A DNA stretch of 64,000 bases from Providencia sp. R33 (GTDB lineage: Bacteria; Pseudomonadota; Gammaproteobacteria; Enterobacterales; Enterobacteriaceae): the NCBI RefSeq assembly GCF_019343475.1, contig NZ_CP072453.1, positions 1,302,001-1,366,000 of the forward strand, given 5' to 3'. The notes under the pieces are model-generated. The model was not told the origin of the DNA. It searched no databases and saw only the letters and a program-made list of their open reading frames with translations. Shown here in pieces: positions 36,544 to 45,516 of this stretch. Position numbers and translations under genes: made by a program. Each line of letters starts with the position of its first letter. The first letter of the stretch is position 1.

Positions 36544-36876
36544 TTATTTTTTCCACAGGATATGATGGAAAGGCTCTGTAGGATGGCGGCTAATTAAGAC
36601 GCGAGCAAAAATATCGTCGAGTTCGTCATCGGGAGTTTTCGCTAATCCAATAATCACTTCACTGAACTGGGATAAATTTGCTTCATTTGCCAGAATACCC
36701 TGCCAACTATCCGTTAAATCAACAATTTCAGCCGCACCTGAGTCTTCAAACTGTAAGGCAAAAATCAGTTGGTCGGCAGGCTCTAGGTTATCCATTGCGC
36801 CTTCGAGGAAAAGGTCATAAGCCATTTCAATGATATCGTCTTCATCGATCAAATGTGTATTGTGTTTCTCAGTCAT
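36544..36876 (-). CDS. yciU: YciU/HI1450 family acidic protein (putative dsDNA mimic)
   Basis: A 110-residue, strongly acidic protein (DEDDIIEMAYDLFLEGAMDN, TPDDELDDIF) of the UPF0263 family. The Haemophilus homologue HI1450 was proposed to mimic double-stranded DNA and bind HU, by structure and interaction studies. The start at 36876 has AGGAAAGG upstream and is the conserved MTEKHNTHLIDED-type start. It follows clsA by 22 bases, as in E. coli. Confidence 0.9.
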   Translation of the reverse strand: MTEKHNTHLIDEDDIIEMAYDLFLEGAMDNLEPADQLIFALQFEDSGAAEIVDLTDSWQGILANEANLSQFSEVIIGLAKTPDDELDDIFARVLISRHPTEPFHHILWKK

Positions 36877-36898
36877 GACCTTTCCTAATTCAGTTACG

Positions 36899-38359
36899 CT
36901 ATAACAGTGGGCTAAAGAAATAACAAACGCGCTCAACCACACGGTTCCAGAATGGGCGCTGTTCCCATTCTTCAATTTCTAAGCGTGTCGAGCGAGCCAT
37001 ATAATCATACTGAACTAACGTCAGATCGCTACCAAAACTTTTATCATCGATAACGACAGTGATTTCAAAGTTTAGCCATAAACTGCGCATATCAAGGTTA
37101 ACAGAGCCCACTAAACTGAGCTCACCATCTACCAAAACGCTTTTGGTGTGCAATAAGCCATCTTCAAATTGATAAATTTTTACGCCAGCCTCAAGCAATT
37201 CACTGTAAAATGAACGGCTTGCCCAACGAACGAGGAACGAATCATTCTGCCTTGGCATAATAATACTCACATCCACACCACGCATAGCAGCGGTACAAAT
37301 TGCATGCATTAAATCATCGCTAGGAACAAAATAAGGTGTCGTCATGATCAACTGCTTGCGAGCAGAAAACATAGCGGTCATCAGCGATTGTTGGATGAGT
37401 TCATCAGGGAAACCGGGGCCTGATGCAATAGTTTGGGTGGTGTGCCCATTGGCTTGCTCAAACGGCATAATATTGCTGTCAGGCGCTGGCGGCAATACAC
37501 GTTGGCCTGTTTCCATTTCCCAGTCAAAGGCATACACAATCCCTAACGTGGTACTCACAGGGCCTTCCATGCGCACTAAAATATCAATCCACTCACCAAC
37601 ACCTGAGTCCTGTTTAAAATAGCGGGGATCGACCATATTCATACTTCCAGTGTATGAAATATAGTTATCGATAATGACGATTTTACGGTGTTGACGTAAG
37701 TCCATGCGGCGTAAGAAGAAACGCATTAAATTGACTTTGAGTGACTCGACAAACTCAATACCTGCTGCACGCATTTTTGCAGGATAATCACTGCGGAAAA
37801 AGTGCCAACTTCCTGCAGAGTCAACCATAATACGGCACTTAACACCGCGCTTCGCGGCATTTAACAGGGCTTCCGTCACGCCATCAACCAAACCACCAGG
37901 CTGCCAAATGTAGAACACCATTTCGATAGAATGTTGTGCATTATTAATGTCATTCACAATGGCTTTTAATGAATCTTCGCAAGTGGTTAATAGCTGGATG
38001 CGATTTCCTTTAACCCCAGCTATGCCTTGGCGTTTTTCAATAAGTTGAAATAGAGGTTCTGCTACAGAACTATTTTCACTAGAAAAAATATGCTTTGAAT
38101 GGCGTAAGTTTTCGAGCCATGTGGCGACAGAAGGCCACATCTGGTGCGCTTTATCAACCCGGCGTTTCCCTAAATGAAGCTCACCAAAGGCGACATAAGC
38201 AATGATCCCAACTAAAGGAAGGATATAAATAATTAATAACCATGTCATTGCAGAGGTCACTGGCCTTCTTTTTACTAAAATGCGAACAGTAATCGCTGCA
38301 ATAAGTAGCCAGTAAAGGAAAAATAGAAGCCAACTCATAAGGGTATAAACAGTTGCCAT
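36899..38359 (-). CDS. clsA: Cardiolipin synthase A
   Basis: A 486-residue membrane enzyme that condenses two phosphatidylglycerols to cardiolipin. Two N-terminal transmembrane helices (residues about 5–25 and 36–58) precede two phospholipase-D HKD motifs, LRQHRKIVIIDNYISYTGS (about 225) and LLHTKSVLVDGELSLVGS (about 405). Starting at 38359 gives exactly the E. coli length and its MxTVYTL N-terminus; an upstream ATG at 38401 is not supported. It is transcribed together with yciU. Confidence 0.96.
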   Translation of the reverse strand: MATVYTLMSWLLFFLYWLLIAAITVRILVKRRPVTSAMTWLLIIYILPLVGIIAYVAFGELHLGKRRVDKAHQMWPSVATWLENLRHSKHIFSSENSSVAEPLFQLIEKRQGIAGVKGNRIQLLTTCEDSLKAIVNDINNAQHSIEMVFYIWQPGGLVDGVTEALLNAAKRGVKCRIMVDSAGSWHFFRSDYPAKMRAAGIEFVESLKVNLMRFFLRRMDLRQHRKIVIIDNYISYTGSMNMVDPRYFKQDSGVGEWIDILVRMEGPVSTTLGIVYAFDWEMETGQRVLPPAPDSNIMPFEQANGHTTQTIASGPGFPDELIQQSLMTAMFSARKQLIMTTPYFVPSDDLMHAICTAAMRGVDVSIIMPRQNDSFLVRWASRSFYSELLEAGVKIYQFEDGLLHTKSVLVDGELSLVGSVNLDMRSLWLNFEITVVIDDKSFGSDLTLVQYDYMARSTRLEIEEWEQRPFWNRVVERVCYFFSPLL

Positions 38360-38650
38360 AATGGATTTAATGCCTCTCGCTAATAGGGGAAACAACATCA
38401 AAGAAAAGAAGTTTTACCTGAAAAAACAGTGAGCAATATTTTAACTTAATAGAATTTAGCAAAATTTTGCAGTAAAAGCTTTGTGTAATAGACAATTCAT
38501 AAGGAAATAATAATTTCGCTAATGAATAGTTAAGTTTTGAAATTAAATTACAGTTCTGAAAAGGCCCTCTAAAAGTTCTTCTTGGCTCTTTTTTTCAAAG
38601 GAATATAATATTTTTCTTACATGATTTTTTTCATAAAAAAGGGCAAAGAA
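38360..38650. other. clsA/yciY divergent gap
   Basis: About 290 AT-rich bases between divergent genes. No other ORF, hairpin terminator or known operator was recognised. Confidence 0.4.
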
Positions 38651-38824
38651 ATGAGACGTAGTAGGCATGAAGTCGGTCGTTGGAGAATGTTAAGACAAGT
38701 ACAGCGTCGCCGTCGACGCTGGCTAGAAGGGCATTCAAGACGTAACATGCACATTTATGCGATGCGCAAAATCGACATTTATCGCCGTCGACACTCACTG
38801 CTCTTTACTCAATGGATCGAGTAG
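38651..38824 (+). CDS. yciY: YciY family small basic protein
   Basis: A 57-residue, very Arg-rich peptide (SRHEVGRWRMLRQVQRRRRR, RWLEGHSRRNMHIYAMRK). It matches E. coli YciY in length, in the start M(R/K)RSR.EVGRWRM, in RWLEGxSRRNM and in the C-terminal RRHSLLF-type end. It is also located next to cls in E. coli. No function is known. The ATG at 38651 is preceded by a purine-rich AAAAGGG; an upstream in-frame ATG adds 10 unrelated residues. Confidence 0.85.
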   Translation: MRRSRHEVGRWRMLRQVQRRRRRWLEGHSRRNMHIYAMRKIDIYRRRHSLLFTQWIE

Positions 38825-38950
38825 GGTTATTAAGGCGTACATTCACATTTTTCACTTTGTACGACAAACCTTATTGAATATGATTGCTATTTGCATTTAA
38901 ACTAGCGATTATATTCTTTTAGGTAGACTGGTGTAGGGTAGAAATTGCAT

Positions 38951-39670
38951 ATGCGTTGGATCCGTTGGAGTTTAATTATCGTCATTTCGTTATCTATTCA
39001 TGCTGGCCTTGCAATGGCATGGATTTTTAATCAACCTCATTTGGCGAAGGATCCTGAGCCAATGACGATTGCGATGGTTGCTTTTGCTGCTCCAGAACCA
39101 GCGTCAGAGCCTGTTCAAGAAGTTGAAACGCCTGTCGAACCTGAGCCAGAACCGATTATCGAACCTGAACCCGAACCTGTGGTTGAACCGGCAATTGTAT
39201 TACCGAAGAAAAAACCTGAAGTGAAGAAAAAGCCAAAACCAAAACAGGAAGAGAAGAAAAAAATTAAAGAAGATGTGAAGCCAGTTGAAAAACAACTTGC
39301 GATGAATAACATCAAATCAGATGCAACGGCTCCGAAAACCAACAATAACCCTGTCACGACAGCGAAAAATACCGGGGCGAGCAATAGCCAGTCTACCGCG
39401 AAAAGTGGCCCTCGGGCATTACATAAACAAGCTCCTGTTTATCCTGAACGTGCGCGTCGTTTAGGAAAAGAGGGCTATGTTAAAGTGCGTTATGATATTG
39501 ATGATGGTGGCCGTGTGACGAATATCGAATTTGTTGAAGTGTCACCTAAGGGTTTGTTTGAGCGAGATGTTAAACGCGCAATGAACCGTTGGACATTCGA
39601 AAAACAACCGGCAAAAGGCTATGTCACCGAAATTTACTTCAAACTTGATGGTACAGTTAGCCAAGTGTAA
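38951..39670 (+). CDS. tonB: Energy-transducing protein TonB
   Basis: A 239-residue envelope-spanning protein that couples the ExbB–ExbD proton motor to TonB-dependent receptors for iron and B12. One N-terminal anchor (residues 5–25, LIIVISLSIHAGLAMAW with the conserved Ser/His) is followed by a Pro-Glu region (about 50–80, EPEPEPIIEPEPEPVVEP) and a Lys-Pro region (KKKPEVKKKPKPKQ). The globular C-terminal domain begins at KQAPVYPERARRLGKEGYV and includes VSPKGLFERDVKRAM. It lies between yciY and yciA, as in E. coli. Confidence 0.96.
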   Translation: MRWIRWSLIIVISLSIHAGLAMAWIFNQPHLAKDPEPMTIAMVAFAAPEPASEPVQEVETPVEPEPEPIIEPEPEPVVEPAIVLPKKKPEVKKKPKPKQEEKKKIKEDVKPVEKQLAMNNIKSDATAPKTNNNPVTTAKNTGASNSQSTAKSGPRALHKQAPVYPERARRLGKEGYVKVRYDIDDGGRVTNIEFVEVSPKGLFERDVKRAMNRWTFEKQPAKGYVTEIYFKLDGTVSQV

Positions 39671-39687
39671 CTCACTGTTCGATGTAA

Positions 39688-39722
39688 TAAAAAAGCACCT
39701 TCTAACAGGTGCTTTTTTTATA
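39688..39722. terminator. Bidirectional terminator between tonB and yciA
   Basis: AAAAAAGCACCT/AGGTGCTTTTTTT stem (about 39690–39700, 39707–39719) with A and T runs on both sides. Confidence 0.88.
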
Positions 39723-39740
39723 TCACAGAGAATCAAATAG

Positions 39741-40169
39741 TTATTCAGTGATTTGCTCAGAACTCGCCAATTGAAAGTGCTGTTTTTCGGTTGGTAACTC
39801 CCGCGGGGTATTGTCATCATTTACCGCCACATAAGTAAAGACAGCATCAGTTGCGCGGTAGCGCTGGCCAACAGGTTCAGTTGCGACCTTTTTCACCCAC
39901 ACTTCAATATTAATGGTAATTGAGCTTTTACCCGTTTTTAAGCAACGTGCGTAGCAACAGACGACATCGCCGACGGCGACAGGTTTTTGGAATTTTATGC
40001 CATTCACTGCGACGGTAACAACACGGCCGAGTGCAATTTCTTTTGCAAGAATAGCACCGCCAATATCCATTTGTGACATTAACCAGCCACCAAAAATATC
40101 GCCATTGGCATTTGTGTCCGCTGGCATGGCTAGGGTTCGTAAAACCAATTCACCGTTTGGTAATTGCAT
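39741..40169 (-). CDS. yciA: Acyl-CoA thioesterase YciA
   Basis: A 142-residue hot-dog-fold thioesterase hydrolysing a broad range of acyl-CoAs. The catalytic region reads TLAMPADTNANGDIFGGWLMSQMDIGG (with the NxxGDxFGGW motif); VTVAVNGIKFQKPVAVGD is also typical. Length is close to E. coli YciA (132), with a slightly longer tail. It is convergent with tonB. Confidence 0.94.
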   Translation of the reverse strand: MQLPNGELVLRTLAMPADTNANGDIFGGWLMSQMDIGGAILAKEIALGRVVTVAVNGIKFQKPVAVGDVVCCYARCLKTGKSSITINIEVWVKKVATEPVGQRYRATDAVFTYVAVNDDNTPRELPTEKQHFQLASSEQITE

Positions 40170-40461
40170 ATTTAACTCTTATTAAAAAAGGGGATAAAAA
40201 CGTCTAGTTAGCTTTTATAGCAAATTACTGATACTCAAGTAAACTCTAAGCACTGACTTATTACTCAATTATCGCCAATGAAACGTATTTAGCCAGTAAA
40301 ATACAATAAATAGAGCAGAACATCGTCGTACTGTATTTAATTTCGACGGAAAGTTAGAGTTTTGCAAAGAAAAGGCTAGAAGTGTTTTTTGTATTTAGTC
40401 AATTGATTAGATTGCCTATACTTAAACCGTAAATCTTTGATGAGTATTTTGGGGAGGGTGT

Positions 40462-40659
40462 ATGAGACTCATTTTGGCAATATTATTACCATGGCTGCAA
40501 TTTTTTACGATTGGACGTCCATTTGCAGGAATAATTTGTTTGATTTTACAACTAACATTAATTGGGTGGTTGCCTGCCGCTATTTGGTCTGTATATGCAT
40601 TATCGCAATACAATACGGATAAAAAAATTGAAAAGGCGTTTGGGCAGAACCGAAACTAG
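40462..40659 (+). CDS. Pmp3/YqaE family small membrane protein
   Basis: A 65-residue protein of the UPF0057/Pmp3 family. It has two hydrophobic helices (LILAILLPWLQFFTIGRPF, IICLILQLTLIGWLPAAIWS) and a short charged tail. The Pmp3 family signature normally has P and G residues at the turn; here GRPFAG is present. Related proteins in yeast and plants help cation homeostasis and stress tolerance, but the bacterial role is unclear. A very strong site, GGGGAGGG, precedes the ATG. It is inserted between yciA and yciB relative to E. coli. Confidence 0.8.
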   Translation: MRLILAILLPWLQFFTIGRPFAGIICLILQLTLIGWLPAAIWSVYALSQYNTDKKIEKAFGQNRN

Positions 40660-40674
40660 AAACTAGATTCAAAA

Positions 40675-40713
40675 CAAAAAAACCTGCTAATCAAATTAAG
40701 CAGGTTTTTTTAT
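40675..40713. terminator. Bidirectional terminator between the Pmp3-type gene and yciB
   Basis: AAAAACCTGCT/AGCAGGTTTTTTT stem with flanking A and T runs, between convergent genes. Confidence 0.85.
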
Positions 40714-40728
40714 TACTCAGATAAATGA

Positions 40729-41286
40729 TCACTCTTCGTGCTTTTCAACTGCTTCTTTGGTCATATTTTTGAAAATATACACCACGCTTAACACAGTAAA
40801 AATCAGTGTCCCAGCGGTTAGTCCAAATACTTTGAAATTCACCCAAATATCTTGCGCCATCCAAAAGGCGACATAAATATTTAAGACAGCACAAAAAACA
40901 AAGAAGATTGCCCAAGCGCTATTAAGCTTGTTCCAATAACTGTCGGCTAATTTAATTTCTTGATTACTTCCCAGCATTCGCTGAATGAGCGGTTTCTCAG
41001 TAAACCACTGGCTGAATAATAACGCGATTGCGAATGCGCCATAAATAATAGTGACTTTCCATTTAATGAAGGCATCACTGTGGAAAATGAGTGTTAAGGC
41101 AGCAAACCCCATCACAATCGCACAGGTTATTTTGGCGACTTTTTCGACTTTCTTATAAATAAGGTAAGTGGCTAACAACGCGAGCGGTGTAGTAACCATT
41201 AAGGCACCACTGGCGTAAAAAATGTCATATCGCTTATACACGATGAAAAAGATAATCAGAGGGATAAAATCAATAAGTTGTTTCAT
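40729..41286 (-). CDS. yciB: Inner-membrane septation protein YciB
   Basis: A 185-residue protein with five to six hydrophobic helices, of the IspZ/YciB family (FIPLIIFFIVYKRYDIFYAS; RMLGSNQEI; LNSAWAIFFVFCAVLNIYVAF). In Shigella and E. coli it is linked to cell division and envelope synthesis together with RodZ and ZipA contacts. Length is near E. coli YciB (179). Located between the TonB cluster and yciC. Confidence 0.93.
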   Translation of the reverse strand: MKQLIDFIPLIIFFIVYKRYDIFYASGALMVTTPLALLATYLIYKKVEKVAKITCAIVMGFAALTLIFHSDAFIKWKVTIIYGAFAIALLFSQWFTEKPLIQRMLGSNQEIKLADSYWNKLNSAWAIFFVFCAVLNIYVAFWMAQDIWVNFKVFGLTAGTLIFTVLSVVYIFKNMTKEAVEKHEE

Positions 41287-41511
41287 AACAGTGAATACAG
41301 CGCCTCAACGTCAAGATAATAGAGTAGTTTAACCGATATTGGCATTAATTGTTAAAAGTTTGCACCTTTTTACCAATAAACATGCCTTGTTACCAATCAT
41401 ATTTGCACAATTTTACTATTATTTGACTTACTTCTAGATAAACTTTATTAGTTCAGCTATAAATAAGGTTTTAGATATTTTAACTTACTAATTTATAGGT
41501 ATTTTTCCCCA

Positions 41512-43311
41512 ATGATAAAGGCGAAGTTATTTGTCTGGATGCCGGGTTTAAAAACGCTGTTTAACTACCAGCTTTCAGACTTAGGGCCGGATGTGAAAGC
41601 GGGGTTGTCAGTTGCGGCAGTAGCATTACCTGTTGCGATTGCTTATGCCGAATTAATGGGGGTAAACGCCATTGTTGGTTTGTATGCCTGTATCCTCCCT
41701 ATGTTTTTTTACGCCTTATTTGGAACCTCGAAGCAATTAATCATCGGCCCTGATGCGGCAACTTGTGCAGTTATTGCCGCTGCTGTTGCACCGCTAGCGA
41801 TGGGGGATGAAAATGTTCGCTGGCAGTTAATCATCGTAATGAGCTTAATGACAGGGATTTGGTGCTTGATAGCGGCGCGATTCCGTCTAGGAACCTTTGC
41901 GGATTTTCTATCTCGCCCGATACTACAAGGCTTGCTAAATGGTGTAGCACTAACCATCGTGGTGAGCCAAGTCGGTAAAATTTTTGGTATTACCACATTA
42001 CCTGCAGGTTTTATCGAACGCCTTATCGCGTTTCCTCAATCTATAACACAAACGCATATACCTACGTTACTGGTTGCTGTGGCAACATTGGCAATCACAT
42101 TGGTTATCAAGCGAGTGCGTAGCAAGTGGCCATCATTATTGATAGCAATGGTTCTTGCAACAGTAGCGAGTATTGTTTTTAACCTTGAGCAATATGGCAT
42201 TAGTATTGTTGGGAATTTAGGCGATGGGTTGCCTTCTATACCTATGCCTGAGTTTCCACCAGGGTTGCTACGAGACTTAGTTATCCCCTCAATGAACTTG
42301 GCGGTAATTAGCTTTGTGAGCTTTATGATGACGGCACGCAGTTTTGCCAGCAAAAACGGTTATGCCATTGATGCAGATCAGGAGCTTCGTGCGTTAGGGA
42401 TAGCCAATATTGCCTCTGCGTTCTCCCAAGGCTTTGCAGTAAGTGCAGCAAGTAGTCGTACTGCGGTTAACGATATGATGGGGGGAAAAACGCAACTGGT
42501 TTCTATTGTTGCGGCATTAACGATTTTAGCCGTATTGCTATTTTCTATGGATTTATTGGAATATATTCCGATGCCTGCGTTAGGAATGGTGCTGGTCGTT
42601 TCGACGTTTTCGTTAATTAGTTTTCGCAGTATTTTGTCCATGCGTAAGCGTAATAGAGAAGCTTTTTTCTTATGCGTCTTTACGTTAATAGCTGTACTGC
42701 TCGTTGGGCTAATTAGTGGCGTTGGCTTAGCGGTATTATTAGGTTTATTACAGTTTATCCGAGTGATATTTAGGCCGACTGACCAACAACTTGGTGTGGA
42801 TGAGCAGGGGATGTTGCATTCGATGACATCAGATAATGACATTCAACCGATTGAAGGTGTTTTAATTTATCGTTTTAATTCCCCGTTAACCTACTTTAAC
42901 GTGAATTACTTTAAAGAACGCTTGAATAAACATTTAGATAACCAATTAAAGAGGCCTGCTTGGGTTATCGTCGATGCAGCGGTGAGTTTTACCCATAATG
43001 ATGTAAGTGTATTCTCAACCCTTAATGACATCGTTACGTCTTTGAAAGCCAAAGGCGTTACGTTGGTGCTGGCAGGGCGCCGTACATCAATTAAACGTTG
43101 GCTAGAACAAAACAAAATTACGCGTTCAGATGATGATTTATTAGTTGTGCCCGATATTTATTTTGCAATTCGTTTGATTCAAAGTAAGCAACAAATCCAA
43201 ATTAAATGTGTTGAAGACAGAAAAACGCAAGAAGAGATGAACACTTTAGAACAAAAAAGAGATTGTGAAGAACTTGATGAACCATTTAATTTGAAGTCAG
43301 AAAATAATTAA
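41512..43311 (+). CDS. SulP family anion transporter with STAS domain
   Basis: A 599-residue integral membrane protein. The membrane part (about 25–430) has SulP signatures such as LPVAIAYAELMGVNAIVGLY and LIIGPDAATCAVIAAAVAPLA. A cytoplasmic STAS domain follows (about 450–560; LIYRFNSPLTYFNVNYFKE, VIVDAAVSFTHNDVSVFS). Family members carry sulfate, bicarbonate or dicarboxylates; the substrate cannot be told here. It is not close to E. coli DauA outside the fold. The C-terminal 30 residues are highly charged (Glu/Lys/Asp). It is inserted between yciB and yciC, which are adjacent in E. coli. Confidence 0.85.
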   Translation: MIKAKLFVWMPGLKTLFNYQLSDLGPDVKAGLSVAAVALPVAIAYAELMGVNAIVGLYACILPMFFYALFGTSKQLIIGPDAATCAVIAAAVAPLAMGDENVRWQLIIVMSLMTGIWCLIAARFRLGTFADFLSRPILQGLLNGVALTIVVSQVGKIFGITTLPAGFIERLIAFPQSITQTHIPTLLVAVATLAITLVIKRVRSKWPSLLIAMVLATVASIVFNLEQYGISIVGNLGDGLPSIPMPEFPPGLLRDLVIPSMNLAVISFVSFMMTARSFASKNGYAIDADQELRALGIANIASAFSQGFAVSAASSRTAVNDMMGGKTQLVSIVAALTILAVLLFSMDLLEYIPMPALGMVLVVSTFSLISFRSILSMRKRNREAFFLCVFTLIAVLLVGLISGVGLAVLLGLLQFIRVIFRPTDQQLGVDEQGMLHSMTSDNDIQPIEGVLIYRFNSPLTYFNVNYFKERLNKHLDNQLKRPAWVIVDAAVSFTHNDVSVFSTLNDIVTSLKAKGVTLVLAGRRTSIKRWLEQNKITRSDDDLLVVPDIYFAIRLIQSKQQIQIKCVEDRKTQEEMNTLEQKRDCEELDEPFNLKSENN

Positions 43312-43337
43312 GATATTTCTTAAGTGATAACATGAGA

Positions 43338-43371
43338 AGTAAAAGGGAGCCAACTGGCTCCCTTTTTTAAA
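43338..43371. terminator. Bidirectional terminator between the SulP gene and yciC
   Basis: AAAAGGGAGCCA/TGGCTCCCTTTTTT stem with 3–4-base loop, between convergent genes. Confidence 0.88.
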
Positions 43372-43377
43372 GGAAAA

Positions 43378-44133
43378 TTAAGCGTTTTTATTGACTAGCA
43401 TATATAAACGATAGAAATAAATTAAGGCGAAGGCGGCGACGATATTATTCAATAAGAATGAAATACCGTTAAGGACAATATGGTTCAGCTGTAAGCTACT
43501 TAATAACACACTCACTAGCATCTGTGCTGCCATCCAAATTAAAATCATTGGTAGTGCAATACGCCAGTTTGCATAAGCCATTTTCCAGCTTTTACCCATC
43601 GCACTAAATGGATTTGTTTTTTCACTAATTAAGATGGCTGGCGCGAGAGAAAAACCAATCGCCAGAACAATACCGGGAAGCACCATAATCGTGATACCAA
43701 GTTGAATAAGAAGCGAACAAACAACAAGTAACAAAAATAGAGAAGGGGCTTTGCTTAATGAAGCGCTAAGCGCCTGTGTTGCATTCATCTCTTCACCACG
43801 GGACATTCCTGCAATATAAGATAAAGTGCCACAGATAAGCACTAAGCTGCCTAACGTAACCGAAAGAATTAACCCAAAGGAAACGCGTAGGATGCTGCTT
43901 TTGTCTTGTTCTGAAAGGCCTAATATCCAATCTTGTAAACCTGCATTCCCAGACTCAATCATTTGGCTTTGTGCTTGAGCCAGCACACCAATCATTTGTT
44001 CATTCGGGATCATCATAGCGTAAATCACGAGGCTTACCGCCGTTGCTAAGACAACAATGGTGAAAAGGCCACTCAGTTGATTTTTGAAAAAATTAACGCT
44101 GTCACTGATGAGTGAGTTGGCCGAAATGGACAT
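43378..44133 (-). CDS. yciC: YciC family (UPF0259) membrane protein
   Basis: A 251-residue protein with about six hydrophobic segments (TIVVLATAVSLVIYAMMIP; GLILSVTLGSLVLICGTLS; PLFLLLVVCSLLIQLGITIM). It matches E. coli YciC in length (247) and position next to ompW. Function is unknown. The start ATG at 44133 has a modest purine-rich site upstream. Confidence 0.88.
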   Translation of the reverse strand: MSISANSLISDSVNFFKNQLSGLFTIVVLATAVSLVIYAMMIPNEQMIGVLAQAQSQMIESGNAGLQDWILGLSEQDKSSILRVSFGLILSVTLGSLVLICGTLSYIAGMSRGEEMNATQALSASLSKAPSLFLLLVVCSLLIQLGITIMVLPGIVLAIGFSLAPAILISEKTNPFSAMGKSWKMAYANWRIALPMILIWMAAQMLVSVLLSSLQLNHIVLNGISFLLNNIVAAFALIYFYRLYMLVNKNA

Positions 44134-44550
44134 TTAACTGCTCCTATCTACAAACGGAATCAAAATTTTAATGCAATTGTAACCGAGTATCAGACATAGA
44201 GGTAGAGAAAGATAAGAATATTCGGGAAGTTAAGGTCAGCATGCAAAGGGAATCATTATCAATATTTAACCAAATTAATTGAAGGGGCTAATTAAAATTA
44301 CTTAAATTGCATTTAAAATATATGTTTAAAATATGGAATAAATATATCAAAGTAAGGATTAAAATTTTATTTTGTTAGTTATTTTCCAAAAATTGATTCA
44401 AATCAAAATTAAAAAAAGAATAGATGGAATAATAAAACTATATTTATTGGATTACCTATAAATTGGTAAAAGATGTGATCTTGATTTGAACATCAATTTA
44501 TATAATGCGATATATTTCACTAAAATAAAAACACAGGAATGGGATTGATA
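44134..44550. promoter_or_regulatory. yciC/ompW control region with perfect FNR box
   Basis: 417 AT-rich bases. TTGATTCAAATCAA at 44393–44406 is a perfect FNR consensus (TTGAT-N4-ATCAA). A second pair of half-sites, TTGAT-N6-ATCAA (44481–44496), has the wrong spacing, and overlapping TGTGATCTTGA near 44474 resembles half a CRP site. E. coli ompW is known to respond to FNR/oxygen. No gene is visible. Confidence 0.65.
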
Positions 44551-45189
44551 ATGAAAAAACTCACTGCGCTTGTATTAGCGGCTGCTACTTTAGCTCCAGC
44601 TGCTTCTATTGCACATGAAGCTGGCGATTTTCTATTTCGCGCTGGTACGGCAACTGTAAGACCTAATGCAGGATCTGATAATGTATTAGGTAGTTTAGGA
44701 TCGTTTGGTGTTAATAATAATACTCAATTAGGTTTAACCTTTGGGTATATGATTACCGATAATATCGGTGTGGAATTATTAGCAGCAACGCCGTTTGAAC
44801 ATAAAGTAGGTACAGGTCCAACAGGTAATATTGCAACCGTTAAACATTTACCACCAACTTTAATGGCGCAATATTATTTTGGTAGTAAAGAAGATAAATT
44901 ACGCCCTTATTTAGGCGCAGGTTTGAACTATACCTTCTTCTTTGATGAAAAATTCAATAATAATGGTAAAAGCTACGGTTTAACAGACCTCGATTTATCG
45001 AGCTCGTGGGGCTTTGCGGCACAAGCGGGTATGGACTACATGCTGACCGATAACTGGATGTTAAACGCCTCAGTTTGGTGGATGAATATTGAAACGGATG
45101 TTAAGTTTAAAGCAGGTGGTGTACAGCAAAAAGTAGATACTCGCTTAGATCCATTTGTATTTATGTTTGGAGCAGGTTATCGCTTCTAA
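44551..45189 (+). CDS. ompW: Outer-membrane protein OmpW
   Basis: A 212-residue eight-stranded barrel. The signal peptide KKLTALVLAAATLAPAASIA is cleaved before HEAGDFLFRAG, the conserved mature start. Family features include LGLTFGYMITDNIGVELLAATPF, PTLMAQYYFG and the terminal strand FMFGAGYRF ending in Phe. OmpW forms a hydrophobic channel and is induced by stress and anaerobiosis. ATG 44551 gives the canonical signal peptide; ATG 44539 has no spacing for a ribosome site. Confidence 0.95.
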   Translation: MKKLTALVLAAATLAPAASIAHEAGDFLFRAGTATVRPNAGSDNVLGSLGSFGVNNNTQLGLTFGYMITDNIGVELLAATPFEHKVGTGPTGNIATVKHLPPTLMAQYYFGSKEDKLRPYLGAGLNYTFFFDEKFNNNGKSYGLTDLDLSSSWGFAAQAGMDYMLTDNWMLNASVWWMNIETDVKFKAGGVQQKVDTRLDPFVFMFGAGYRF

Positions 45190-45249
45190 TAAGTTTGATA
45201 GGATGCAATACAGGTTAATACCTGAATTCTGATGGAATAGAGTGCAGTA

Positions 45250-45288
45250 GGAAATCCGGGGGTATTTATATTCCCGGATTTTTCATTT
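45250..45288 (+). terminator. Terminator of ompW
   Basis: AAATCCGGG/CCCGGATTT (45252–45260, 45273–45281) followed by TTCATTTTT. Confidence 0.85.
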
Positions 45289-45454
45289 TTCATCTTATTA
45301 AAAACAAAAGCACAATACTGTAACAATTAATTCACATAAATAGATTTTAAATTAAGTGGGAATTATTCTTATTTAAGAAATTAGGTTAATAAAATTTTAA
45401 AGAGCGAAATAATAAGTCTATTTAATAAAGTGCAGTAATAGTCACAGAGTTAAA

Positions 45455-45493
45455 TAAAAAACCAAATACAGAGTAAACTGCATTTGGTTTTAA
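45455..45493 (-). terminator. Terminator of the TPS transporter gene
   Basis: AAACCAAAT/ATTTGGTTT (45459–45467, 45482–45490), and the minus strand continues into TTTTTTATTT, 24 bases past the gene. Confidence 0.8.
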
Positions 45494-45516
45494 GTGAAAA
45501 GACCAGAATGATTACA

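Noticed and set aside
44481..44496. Second FNR box before ompW
   Set aside because: TTGAT and ATCAA are 6 bases apart instead of 4.
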